Shown: one piece after another, positions 53,412 through 62,361 of the stretch | Numbering within the stretch: the first letter of the stretch is position 1 | How the letters are laid out: each line of letters starts with the position of its first letter | From: Candidatus Latescibacterota bacterium | GTDB lineage: Bacteria > Latescibacterota > UBA2968 | Assembly: GCA_022821275.1 (NCBI GenBank) | Contig: JAJEDY010000011.1 | Location: forward strand, 1 to 64,000 | Reading direction: 5' to 3' | DNA length: 64,000 nucleotides | Notes under the pieces: generated by a model | The model's database searches: none | What the model was told of the DNA's origin: nothing | Seen by the model: only the letters and a program-made list of their open reading frames with translations | Program-made: the position numbers and the translations under genes

Positions 53412-54740
53412 TTAGAAAACAATCAGTTCTGGACTTAGCAACCTGGGAATCGCGGGTTTGGATGCGCCGAAGGAAAAGGCAACTGGCAAACTAAAGCCGC
53501 GGATAGTACCCAGGGTTCTATTATTTTCGAGATCGACAATAAAGACCTGTAAATTGCCCGTTGTAGCGAATGCGTCGAGTCTTTCGACACCGGCGACGTA
53601 CACAGTCTTACCATCGGGCGTAAGGCCTATACTGGCCACACTTTCACCGACAAAAATTTCGGCTGTCTGCCTCCAGGTCTGTGTATCGATAACCACAATA
53701 CCCCCCCAGAACGCGGGCACGGAATTGCCCAACGCATCAAAGCCCAAAAAGAGGCGACTGAGAGATACGACAAGGCGCGTGCCATCGGCAGAAAGCGCGA
53801 TATCGCGGATTTCAACGCCCAGATCATTGGCCTGCCCGAGTGTGAGGCTATCGGCAATCGCCTTAGTACTCGTATTGACGTTGAGCACGCGACCCGCGCG
53901 GGTGTTGTTGAGATAAAGGCTCTGTCCATCGGGCGAAACAGCCAATCGACTGACGGTTTGGCCCACAGAGATACTGTCGATCAGAGCTGGAATACCCGTG
54001 TCAATAACAGACACGGCATTTGTCGCATAGCCATGCCCAACGTAGAGACGCGTACCATCGGGCGAGATGGCAATGCCACTGGGCGTGGGCGGAATATTGA
54101 CGATGCCCAGAGACTCGCCCGCAGACACATCAAAAACTTCAACTGCCGCACCGGCTTCTTCGGTCACGTATGCAAATTGGTGATTGGGTGAAAGCGCAAT
54201 GCGAAATCCGCCGCGCCCAACGAATGGTTGGCCGGGTGCGACTGGCGTTTCGAGTGAGAGTTGAAATTCGGGAAATCCATCTTCAGTAAAGGCGTGGAAA
54301 GTATCGGTCGCTGCCACATAAAGCCGCTTATTGATATTGGAAAACGCGACACCCCGGGGAAAAGAAACGGGAATCATTCGGTTGGGATCGAGCAAATTGG
54401 TCGAGATGTCAATAACCTGAATACTGCCAATCAAATCGCTAATATAAAGAAACCGGGGCGCGGGTTCTGCCGGTGGCGTCGTCGGACTTGAAGGCTTGCC
54501 GAAGGCATTGACAAAAAGCAGAAAGTCTGAAAAATCGATTGTGCCATTGCCGTCGAGGTCGAGTTTTTCATTGAAACCATCCTGACCTGAGGACTTGCCA
54601 AAACCCTGAGCAAACGTCAGGAAGTCAGTAAAATCGACCGCGCCATTGCCATCAAAATCAGCCGATTTTGTTTCCTGGGCATTGAGCAGTGAGGATGTCA
54701 AAATTAGTATGAGAGACAATACAATCGCGGTATATTTCAT
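53412..54740 (-). CDS. Secreted beta-propeller protein with dockerin-like Ca-binding repeats
   Basis: ATG 54740 follows AAAGGAAATGCT. The 442-residue product has a signal peptide, then two dockerin/EF-hand-like loops (DFDGNGAVDFTDFLTFAQGF; DLDGNGTIDFSDFLLF), then YVTN-type beta-propeller repeats (IAISPDGTRLYVGHG; LAVSPDGQSLYL; IGLTPDGKTVYVAG). Probably an extracellular binding protein. Confidence 0.85.
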   Translation of the reverse strand: MKYTAIVLSLILILTSSLLNAQETKSADFDGNGAVDFTDFLTFAQGFGKSSGQDGFNEKLDLDGNGTIDFSDFLLFVNAFGKPSSPTTPPAEPAPRFLYISDLIGSIQVIDISTNLLDPNRMIPVSFPRGVAFSNINKRLYVAATDTFHAFTEDGFPEFQLSLETPVAPGQPFVGRGGFRIALSPNHQFAYVTEEAGAAVEVFDVSAGESLGIVNIPPTPSGIAISPDGTRLYVGHGYATNAVSVIDTGIPALIDSISVGQTVSRLAVSPDGQSLYLNNTRAGRVLNVNTSTKAIADSLTLGQANDLGVEIRDIALSADGTRLVVSLSRLFLGFDALGNSVPAFWGGIVVIDTQTWRQTAEIFVGESVASIGLTPDGKTVYVAGVERLDAFATTGNLQVFIVDLENNRTLGTIRGFSLPVAFSFGASKPAIPRLLSPELIVF

Positions 54741-54867
54741 AGCATTTCCTTTGGGAGAGTACTTTATGATACAATTGACTGCTGAGGCTGTCAATCTGAA
54801 TTGATTACATTTTGGGACGTTTGCCATTTGCTTATAGTTCCCGGTTCTGAGAAAAACAGGAGATATT

Positions 54868-55653
54868 GTGTTACCCGATTATCCGACGGTTTTCTGGATT
54901 CTGTCTATCATTTCTGTAATTTTTGTCGGTATAGCCAAAGCCGGATTTGGCGGCGGCGTTGGCATTTTGGCAACACCACTCATGGCACTCGTCATTCCCG
55001 TGGCAGATTCGGCGGCGATTTTGTTGCCACTCTTAATGGTGTGTGACGTATTTGCCGTCGCACACTACCGCAAGCATTTTCATCGGCGCAGTGTCAAATT
55101 GCTCTTGCCAGGTGCAGCAATCGGGATCGGCATAGGCGCACTATTCTTTGGATATTTTAGCGCGAATGAGCGCGTGTTACAAATCGGTTTGGGAGTTTTG
55201 AGTTTGTTTTTTGTCGTATTTCAGGCTTTGCGCGCATTGATTACAGGCGCACTTGCAAAGCGACATCCACACAGCGCAGAAGGCATTCTTATGGGTACAA
55301 TAGCGGGCTTTACATCGACCATTGCACATGCTGGCGGTCCCCCCACAACCATCTATTTGCTCCCCCAACAATTGCCTCGCGACCTCTTTGTGGGAACAAC
55401 CGTGATTCTTTTTGCAGCGATCAATCAGATGAAATTAATTCCCTATTTGGGATTGGACATCTTGCGAGCCGAACATCTCGCCACAATTGCAATCCTATCA
55501 CCACTGAGTTACGCAGGTGTGAGATTGGGTATTTTCTTAAACAAGCGTTTCACAGACCACTGGTTTAATATAGTCGTCTATTCAATTCTATTTATCGCAG
55601 GCGTACAGCTAATTTCGGGCAAAAACCTGATTCAGTTGTTAGGCATTGTGTAA
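54868..55653 (+). CDS. TauE/SafE-family membrane permease
   Basis: GTG start with CAGGAG upstream. The 261-residue protein has about eight helices and the family pattern AKAGFGGGVGILATPLMAL near the N-terminus and FTSTIAHAGGPPTT in the second half. Members export sulfite or sulfonates, or act as sulfur-compound channels. Confidence 0.88.
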   Translation: MLPDYPTVFWILSIISVIFVGIAKAGFGGGVGILATPLMALVIPVADSAAILLPLLMVCDVFAVAHYRKHFHRRSVKLLLPGAAIGIGIGALFFGYFSANERVLQIGLGVLSLFFVVFQALRALITGALAKRHPHSAEGILMGTIAGFTSTIAHAGGPPTTIYLLPQQLPRDLFVGTTVILFAAINQMKLIPYLGLDILRAEHLATIAILSPLSYAGVRLGIFLNKRFTDHWFNIVVYSILFIAGVQLISGKNLIQLLGIV

Positions 55654-55735
55654 AATGTAATATTGCCCTATTTTTTAGCAATAAGGAGCCGGGGACTCGT
55701 GTGATCCTTTCACGTCTTACCCTTGGAGGTTGGCC

Positions 55736-56377
55736 ATGGCATCGCGCATCTGCTTTATACTGACCTGTCTCATCGTTTTTTCCGGGTGTTATACACAACT
55801 TCGAGCACCGCGAGTGCATCGTGAACAACGCGCTGAATCCCCAGCCTCGCCTTCTGAAAATTCTGTGAAGAGATTTGAATATCATTATTATAATTATTGC
55901 AATCCCTCTGATCGGTTTTACAGTCCATACCGGTATTATAGCCCATACCGGCGATATCCGTCGTGGAACCGACACCGCCTCATTTGGAAATACTCATCCT
56001 GGGCAAGCGCGTACGATCCGTGGTGGCGAGGGTGGTCGCCGAGGACTCTGGTGTCTCATATTGTATATGCGCCAGCACCAATAGTAAGACCTCAGATAGA
56101 ACGCGAACGGGTCAATCCGCGTCCCCGCATCAGATACACAGGCGTACGTGGCGAACCCGCATCGGCCAGCACCGTTCGATCGGGCAATACCACAACAGAA
56201 AGCACACCTGCAGCACGGCCGGAGAACTCGCGCAGCACCAAAACGAAAAACACGCAACAGACGGGAAACTCGCGCAGCACCAAAACACAATCATCAGAAA
56301 AATCAAAAAAAGAAGAAAAATCTGAAAAGCGCGAAGAAAAACGCTCAACGCAGCGCCGCAGAGGGGAGATGAGATAA
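55736..56377 (+). CDS. Small Tyr/Arg-rich lipoprotein
   Basis: ATG 55736 follows GGAGGT. The 213-residue protein has a lipobox (LIVFSGC), a Tyr/Arg-rich middle (YRYYSPYRRYPSW) and a charged, repetitive C-terminus with two NSRSTKT repeats and many Lys/Glu. No family recognised. It overlaps the next gene by TAATG. Confidence 0.65.
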   Translation: MASRICFILTCLIVFSGCYTQLRAPRVHREQRAESPASPSENSVKRFEYHYYNYCNPSDRFYSPYRYYSPYRRYPSWNRHRLIWKYSSWASAYDPWWRGWSPRTLVSHIVYAPAPIVRPQIERERVNPRPRIRYTGVRGEPASASTVRSGNTTTESTPAARPENSRSTKTKNTQQTGNSRSTKTQSSEKSKKEEKSEKREEKRSTQRRRGEMR

Positions 56378-57651
56378 TGTCAAAACATCTCTGTATCCCG
56401 ACATTTGTGATTTGCGTTTTCGCGGTATCTATCCCCGCACAAGAAGTCGCTCTCGACAGCTTTTCTGGCATTGGTGCCCGCGCCATGGGCATGGGCGGCG
56501 CTTATATTTCCGTATCCGATGATTTTTCTGGCCTTTTCTGGAATCCCGCGGGATTGGCGAGGGTCGAGCGCGGAACCGTAAACTGGGGCGTTTCACACGA
56601 CCGTTTTCGCAATATATCGCAGTTTTTTGACCACTCTTCAACACTCGAATTGCGCAGCACGCGCATTGCATCCCTCGGCTTTGTCTATCCCGTTCCCGTG
56701 TATCGCGGGAGCCTGGTCTTTGCCGGAGGCTTTGGACGCAATCGAAATTTTGACGGCGGATTGCAGATCGATGCGTATGATACCATCGCCAATTTTGACA
56801 AAGCGGGATTTTCAGAAGACAAGGGTGCTCTCGGCGCCTGGACATTGGGAGCGGCGATTGATCTGATGCCGCGCTTATCGGCGGGGATCTCGTTATTTCG
56901 CTGGGGAGGAACCAATCGCTTTTTGCAGGAATTGACCCTTGAGGATGTGCAGCGAGTACACGCCGACACCGTCCGCATCTTCCAGCGTTTTGAATCTGAG
57001 GAAAGCTATTCCGCATGGGGTATCCAGGGCGGCATTCGGTATTGGCATCCCACGGGTTTTCAATTTGGCATCGTGGCAACAGCAGCCACGCCTTTGCGCG
57101 TATCAGCTGAGCTGGCGGATGAATTTGAAGATGAGTTTGAAGACCGCACAGATACCTATCCACGCGAATCTTTTTCGGACGCATATAAAATTCGTCAACC
57201 CCTGACTTTCGGGATGGGAATTGGATGGTCGTCGGGAGGGTTGACGGTGAGTGGTGACTTGCATTACGGCGACTTGCAAGAAGTAACTTACGAGATTTTG
57301 CCAGTAAATATTGCGCCCAATGTCGATGACTTCCGGCGGCAATATCGCAGCGCGGCGCGGCTGCACCTGGGATGTGAATACGCCATCTCGCCCTGGGGCA
57401 TCGCGGTCAGAGGTGGGTACTATCGCGATCCGGTTCGCTATGTGGGGGGGGGCAGTGTCCCGGAAATACAAATTGAGACAGACCGCGATGCCTGGACACT
57501 CGGTTTTGGCACCGAATTGGAAAAGGCTGTAACCCTGGATTTTGCCGCTGTTATTGGCGGCTACAAAGCCATCGAAGGCAATCGCGTAGATCGGGTACGT
57601 GCAGTGCGGGTGCTCGCGTCGGCGCGTTTTTATTTTTTTACAGGACTTTAG
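56377..57651 (+). CDS. Outer-membrane beta-barrel protein (PorV/FadL-like)
   Basis: The 424-residue protein has a signal peptide and the UPF0164/PorV N-terminus GIGARAMGMGGAYISVSDDF..LFWNPAGLARV, then amphipathic beta strands ending in aromatic residues (SARFYFFTGL). It should be an outer-membrane barrel. It is translationally coupled to the lipoprotein upstream. Confidence 0.82.
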   Translation: MSKHLCIPTFVICVFAVSIPAQEVALDSFSGIGARAMGMGGAYISVSDDFSGLFWNPAGLARVERGTVNWGVSHDRFRNISQFFDHSSTLELRSTRIASLGFVYPVPVYRGSLVFAGGFGRNRNFDGGLQIDAYDTIANFDKAGFSEDKGALGAWTLGAAIDLMPRLSAGISLFRWGGTNRFLQELTLEDVQRVHADTVRIFQRFESEESYSAWGIQGGIRYWHPTGFQFGIVATAATPLRVSAELADEFEDEFEDRTDTYPRESFSDAYKIRQPLTFGMGIGWSSGGLTVSGDLHYGDLQEVTYEILPVNIAPNVDDFRRQYRSAARLHLGCEYAISPWGIAVRGGYYRDPVRYVGGGSVPEIQIETDRDAWTLGFGTELEKAVTLDFAAVIGGYKAIEGNRVDRVRAVRVLASARFYFFTGL

Positions 57652-57670
57652 AGATCTCAAAGGAGTTAGC

Positions 57671-58435
57671 ATGGGGCAGCATATTTCTGAAGCACAGTGG
57701 GCAACATTTGAAGCGCAGGGGTATCTTCACCTGGGCAATATAATGGACGATGGAGAACTGGAGGCATTACAGCAACGGATAGACGAGATCATGCTGGGCA
57801 CGGCGTCCATCGACTACGATCAGGTGATGATGCAATTGGATTCCGACCCCGAGAACGATGGAAAACCCGGTCCACAAAGCAAAGGACATAAATACACGAC
57901 ACTCGGGTATCGCAAAATTCAAAATTTGGAATTGGATCCCCTCTTTCTTTCATTTTTGCAAAAAACGCAGTTTCGAGAAATCTGTGAACACATCTATGGC
58001 AAAAATACGCCCGTAGATTGTTTTCGGGCGATGTTCATGAACAAACCCGCGCACGATGGCACCCCACTGGTATGGCATCAGGACCGCTGGACGGATCTAA
58101 CCCTCGATCCTCAAATCACGATATGGACGGCACTGGATCCCACATCCGTTGAAAACGGCTGTGTGAAAATTATTCCGGGATCGCACAACAAGTTGATAAA
58201 TCCCGAACATGGCTCCGGATTTTTGACCGAAGAACACATTGAGACCATTGTCTCCCAATACGAGCCAATCGATTTGATATTAGAAGCCGGCGACTCGGTT
58301 TTGCTCCACAACTGGATGCTGCACAGTTCGGACGTAAACACCACAGATATCGCGCGGCGTGCATTCAGCGTGTGTTATATGCACGGTGAAACGCGCTCAT
58401 TGCGCGGCAACACCTTCACCCGTGTTTTTGAATAG
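57671..58435 (+). CDS. Phytanoyl-CoA dioxygenase (PhyH) family protein
   Basis: ATG 57671 follows AAAGGAG. The 254-residue protein has the iron ligands His136 and Asp138 (VWHQDRW) and His218 (MLHSSDVN), and Arg229/230 for 2-oxoglutarate. It would hydroxylate an unknown small molecule. It lies 17 bases upstream of a DegT aminotransferase, suggesting a shared sugar or amino-acid pathway. Confidence 0.9.
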   Translation: MGQHISEAQWATFEAQGYLHLGNIMDDGELEALQQRIDEIMLGTASIDYDQVMMQLDSDPENDGKPGPQSKGHKYTTLGYRKIQNLELDPLFLSFLQKTQFREICEHIYGKNTPVDCFRAMFMNKPAHDGTPLVWHQDRWTDLTLDPQITIWTALDPTSVENGCVKIIPGSHNKLINPEHGSGFLTEEHIETIVSQYEPIDLILEAGDSVLLHNWMLHSSDVNTTDIARRAFSVCYMHGETRSLRGNTFTRVFE

Positions 58436-58452
58436 ACGAATAGGAGAGTTTT

Positions 58453-59634
58453 ATGTACCGCATCGGACAACCCGAAATCAAGCGCGTGGAAACCCTTCTG
58501 GAAAGCGGTGAAATTTTTCGCTATGGCAAGGGCGGAGAATGCGATCAATTTGAAGCAGATTGGGGAAAGCGATTGGGCGATGTGCAGGTCCGCATGGCCA
58601 CCAGCGGCACGGCATCGCTCTATTGCGCCCTCATTGGTCTTAAGGTTGGACCGGGCGATTCGGTCATCGTACCTTCGTGTACGTATATGGCCACTGCCCT
58701 CGCCGTCGTTGCCGCAGGCGCCATGCCCATTATTGCCGAAATAGATGAATCGATCACCCTCTCGCCCGAAGATGTCGAACGAAAAATCGCCCCGCACACA
58801 AAAGCCATCATTCCCGTGCACATGTGGGGATTGCCCTGCAACATGGATGCCCTGATGGACATAGCCGAAAAACGCGGTGTAAAAGTATTAGAAGATGCCT
58901 GCCAGGCCGTGGGCGGCGGATACAAAGGGCGCGAACTCGGTTCCATCGGACATGCCGGAGCATTCAGCTTTAACTATTTCAAAAACATGACCAGCGGCGA
59001 AGGCGGCGCATTCGTCTCTGCCGATGAATCCGTATTTCGGCGCGGATCAGTGGCAGCGGATTGTTGTTCTTATTACTGGAATCCCGACGAACACCGGCCA
59101 GATGAACAATTTGCCGGATTGAATTTCAGAGCCACGGAAATCTCGGGCGCGATTCTCAACGCACAACTCGAGCGCATCGACGAAATGCTCGATCGCATGC
59201 GCGGCCACAAACGAACCCTGACAAAAGTGGGCGAAGACGCGGGCCTGACATCTATTACAAACAACAGCCTGGATTGCGAATGCGGCACCCATGTCGGCTT
59301 TATTTTCGATTCTGAAAAAAATGCTCGCGCCTTTGCCAAACAGATATCGGAATCGAAAGGACGCGCCTTTTTGCCCATCGATACCGGGCGACACGTTTAC
59401 ACGCGATGGGATCCCATTATGCGGAAGCAGGGGGCACACCATCCCGCGCTGGACCCATTTAATCTGCCGCAAAATAAGGCATTGAACATCGAATACTCAA
59501 TGGACATGTGCCCCAAATCGCTGGATATTTTGAGCCGCGCGGTACTCATTGGCATGCACCCGGACAACGACCGCGAAAAAATAGATGAACTCGCAGACGC
59601 CATTCGGGATGCTTCACAGGTCCTGAGTGCCTGA
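58453..59634 (+). CDS. DegT/DnrJ/EryC1-family aminotransferase
   Basis: The 393-residue PLP enzyme has ATSGTASLYCALIGLKVGPG, the cofactor Asp/Gln block VLEDACQAVGGGY and the PLP Lys177 in SFNYFKNMTSGEGG. Members usually aminate nucleotide keto-sugars. AGGAGAG precedes the ATG. No nucleotide-sugar dehydratase is nearby. Confidence 0.92.
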   Translation: MYRIGQPEIKRVETLLESGEIFRYGKGGECDQFEADWGKRLGDVQVRMATSGTASLYCALIGLKVGPGDSVIVPSCTYMATALAVVAAGAMPIIAEIDESITLSPEDVERKIAPHTKAIIPVHMWGLPCNMDALMDIAEKRGVKVLEDACQAVGGGYKGRELGSIGHAGAFSFNYFKNMTSGEGGAFVSADESVFRRGSVAADCCSYYWNPDEHRPDEQFAGLNFRATEISGAILNAQLERIDEMLDRMRGHKRTLTKVGEDAGLTSITNNSLDCECGTHVGFIFDSEKNARAFAKQISESKGRAFLPIDTGRHVYTRWDPIMRKQGAHHPALDPFNLPQNKALNIEYSMDMCPKSLDILSRAVLIGMHPDNDREKIDELADAIRDASQVLSA

Positions 59635-59640
59635 CGCTTC

Positions 59641-59710
59641 ACCTCCCTCACAACCTGCAACAAAATAATCCGTGAAATCCTCGTAATCCGTATAATCCGC
59701 GATCAACAAA
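59641..59710. repeat. Intergenic AATCCG-type repeat
   Basis: Contains TAATCCGTGAAATCCTCGTAATCCGTATAATCCGCG as three to four near-tandem AATCCG units between the DegT and TPR genes. I know this kind of short extragenic repeat from other bacterial genomes. Confidence 0.5.
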
Positions 59711-59722
59711 GGAGATTCTGGC

Positions 59723-60346
59723 ATGAAAATACAATGGATGTTGATTCTGATTTTAACCCTGAGCAGCAGCGTATTGGCTGCGCCGAGCAAACCCGCACCT
59801 CGCAAACCGAAAGAAGGCCAAAACGAAGCCGCGATCCGTCACCACAAAGAAGGCTTGCGCCACCGGGATGCGGCCTGGGTCTATGAAGAAAAAATGTCAT
59901 TCACGGAAGGCGAAGAGCGAGAAACGTACGCGCGGTTTATCCAGGATCTGTACAATCGCGCACTGGGAGAATTTGCGAAAGCGACCGAGCAGGACTCAAC
60001 GTATTACCAGGCATTTAGCAGTTTGGGATATGTCAAGCGCAAAACCGGAGATATGGACGGAGCAATGGCAGCGTACAATCGCGCTTTGACATTAAATCCA
60101 AACTACGCAGAAGCCATTGAATATCGCGCAGAAGCGTATTTGATCATGGGACAGGTGGAAAAAATGAAAAAAGCGTATGGCGTATTGGCCGCCCTGAACC
60201 GCCCTCACGCAGCGCGATTATTGACCTTTGTAACACAATGGGCAGATAGTGCAACCGACACAGATATGGCGACCTCTTTGCGCGCGTGGGCGTCTGAAAA
60301 AAAAGAAAAACTCGGCGAGGTAAAAACATTTGTCGAGAAGTGGTAA
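59723..60346 (+). CDS. Secreted TPR-repeat protein
   Basis: The 207-residue product has a signal peptide (MKIQWMLILILTLSSSVLAA) and two to three TPRs (YYQAFSSLGYVKRKTGDMDG; AMAAYNRALTLNPNYAEAI). GGAG precedes the ATG. Role unknown. Confidence 0.8.
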   Translation: MKIQWMLILILTLSSSVLAAPSKPAPRKPKEGQNEAAIRHHKEGLRHRDAAWVYEEKMSFTEGEERETYARFIQDLYNRALGEFAKATEQDSTYYQAFSSLGYVKRKTGDMDGAMAAYNRALTLNPNYAEAIEYRAEAYLIMGQVEKMKKAYGVLAALNRPHAARLLTFVTQWADSATDTDMATSLRAWASEKKEKLGEVKTFVEKW

Positions 60347-60377
60347 TAGGTGAGGGACTGGGGACTGGGTGAACTGA

Positions 60378-61091
60378 CTAAAAACGCCAGACTATTGAAG
60401 TAACCAAACCGATAAAACCGCCAAAAACGCCACCCCAAACAACCAGCCAGCCCAGATGTTTGTGAATCATATCCTGGACAATGGTCTTGACCATTTCGGG
60501 CGTCAACTCGTTTAGACGCTGCATAACAATGGCGTCAACCTTATCGATCATCTCGTCCGTATGACTCGCGGTATTCAGCCCTCTCTGGATGGCATCGAGA
60601 AATTTGGGTGAGGAGAGCAAAAGGCGGATTTCTGCCTGAATTTTTTCCACAAAGGGATCCCTGAGAGGCTGCAATGCCGCTGCACCGCCGAACATATTGA
60701 GCATGCTGCCAAAAGGAGAGGTCATAACAGCCTCCATCAGGCGGTCAAAAATGCGATCGCAGTCAACGGCTTCAATAACGGGATCGGCATTGAATTCATC
60801 TGGTATTTTTTGTTCGGCAAGAAATTTTGCAACATTTTCAGCGGTAAAAAACTGGTTCATAATCAAAGTGTGAATACCCGTCTTAAATTCTTCAAACCGG
60901 CTCGGCACAACACCCGAACCGTAGAGTCCCGGCACTTTCTCAAAAAGCATGTGAACCGCCAACCAGTTGGTCAAAGCACCTGACGTTGCAAAAAGACCAA
61001 CCGCGAGCAAGTGATCGGAATAAACAGGACTGACATAACCCACACCGATCAGGCTGACCGCGAGCAGATTTGTCACAAGACTTTTATTCAT
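60378..61091 (-). CDS. DUF445-family membrane protein
   Basis: ATG 61091 follows AAGGACG. The 237-residue protein has N-terminal helices (LLAVSLIGVGYVSP; ATSGALTNWLAVHMLF) with the DUF445 pattern TNWLAVHMLFEKVPGLYGSGVVPSRFEEFK and a C-terminal helix (WLVVWGGVFGGFIGLVTSIV). Function is unknown for the family. Confidence 0.82.
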   Translation of the reverse strand: MNKSLVTNLLAVSLIGVGYVSPVYSDHLLAVGLFATSGALTNWLAVHMLFEKVPGLYGSGVVPSRFEEFKTGIHTLIMNQFFTAENVAKFLAEQKIPDEFNADPVIEAVDCDRIFDRLMEAVMTSPFGSMLNMFGGAAALQPLRDPFVEKIQAEIRLLLSSPKFLDAIQRGLNTASHTDEMIDKVDAIVMQRLNELTPEMVKTIVQDMIHKHLGWLVVWGGVFGGFIGLVTSIVWRF

Positions 61092-61126
61092 ACTGGCGTC
61101 CTTACAGGGAGCGAGCGGAAAAAATC

Positions 61127-62203
61127 TCAAGCGTGGAGATAAGAAAACAAAGTGGCAATCAGATTGTCAAAAACGCTCAGACGGCAAACCTCATATCCGT
61201 GAGAATTTTCTCGCGGATACCCAATAGTTCCAGCCCGGGGTGCCTGGCCCGTCTGAAGAACGCCCGAGGCATCGGACGCCGCGCGATCGTACACGGCGTA
61301 TTGCAACTCTGTACCCGCGCGTTGAGCCGCTGCCGAGAGATCGGCAATCAGGCCCTGATCGAAATGCATCTGGCTATCTCTTGACCAGACCGCCGGACGA
61401 CCATCGAGTTGAAGTTGCTGGTTACGCGGCATGGGAGCAGAATCAACAGCGATAAAAATTTCGACCGGGTTTCGCGCAGTCCAGCCGCGTGCCCCAATCA
61501 ATCCGGTCTCTTCCTGAACGAGAAAACACAAACAGGTCGTGCGATTGGGGCTTGTATCTTCCTCCGCAATGCGCTGAAGCAGGCGCAACAACGTAAGACT
61601 CCCGCCCCGGTTATCAAATAACCACGCTGAAATGAGCGGATCGTCGGGCGGGCCAAAAAAATGAGGGCCTCGCACGCCGGCCACTGGCACAGCCGTTGAG
61701 CCAACGCGCACACCTGCGCGGGAGAGTTGATCGGGCGTCAGACCTGTGAGCAAATGACAATAGGGCCAGGTAATGCCGCTTTGTCCCGTGGCAAATTGCG
61801 TGTTGGGATCCGATGGGTCAGTCGTATGCGTAGAACCAAAACAGAGGTGTGCCGGAACCGTCTCTGCCCCATCTGAAATGATCTCAACAGGACATTCACC
61901 GATTTTCCAGGGATGCAACCCACCGCTCGGACGCACCTGCAGAGTACCATCGGCATTGATGGCAGTAACCACCATAGCGAGTTCATCCATGTGACTGGCA
62001 AGCGCGACACGCCCCAAATCGGGCTCTTGTCCGGGGACTTCCACCCAAACATTGCCCTGCTGGTCTTGTTTCGGCGCATGCCCCAAAGCGGCAATGCGAT
62101 CCATGATAAAACGGGCCATTCGTTCTTCGCGGCCCGATGGCGCGGGAACGCGCAAAAGATCTGACAGCAGAAGTACATTGGGATCATCTTGAGGATAGGA
62201 CAT
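61127..62203 (-). CDS. M42-type aminopeptidase
   Basis: The 358-residue protein has VPAPSGREE near the N-terminus, metal ligands His71 and Asp73 (SHMDELAMVV), the bridging Asp in FDNRGGSLT, the catalytic Glu pair in VQEETGLIGARG and Asp in AVDSAPM. M42 enzymes are dodecameric, cytosolic peptidases that trim short peptides or glutamyl residues. Confidence 0.9.
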   Translation of the reverse strand: MSYPQDDPNVLLLSDLLRVPAPSGREERMARFIMDRIAALGHAPKQDQQGNVWVEVPGQEPDLGRVALASHMDELAMVVTAINADGTLQVRPSGGLHPWKIGECPVEIISDGAETVPAHLCFGSTHTTDPSDPNTQFATGQSGITWPYCHLLTGLTPDQLSRAGVRVGSTAVPVAGVRGPHFFGPPDDPLISAWLFDNRGGSLTLLRLLQRIAEEDTSPNRTTCLCFLVQEETGLIGARGWTARNPVEIFIAVDSAPMPRNQQLQLDGRPAVWSRDSQMHFDQGLIADLSAAAQRAGTELQYAVYDRAASDASGVLQTGQAPRAGTIGYPRENSHGYEVCRLSVFDNLIATLFSYLHA

Positions 62204-62361
62204 AGAATATCACCTTTTCGTTTCAGGATTTTTAACGACCATTAAGAATACGCTGGCGTGTACAATTTATCAAGTGCTTTCAAAATTCCTGAAGCCCTTT
62301 TGACGATTTATACGTCCAATGATTTGACATAAAATCTTACATCCTTCCCTATGAGAAAACT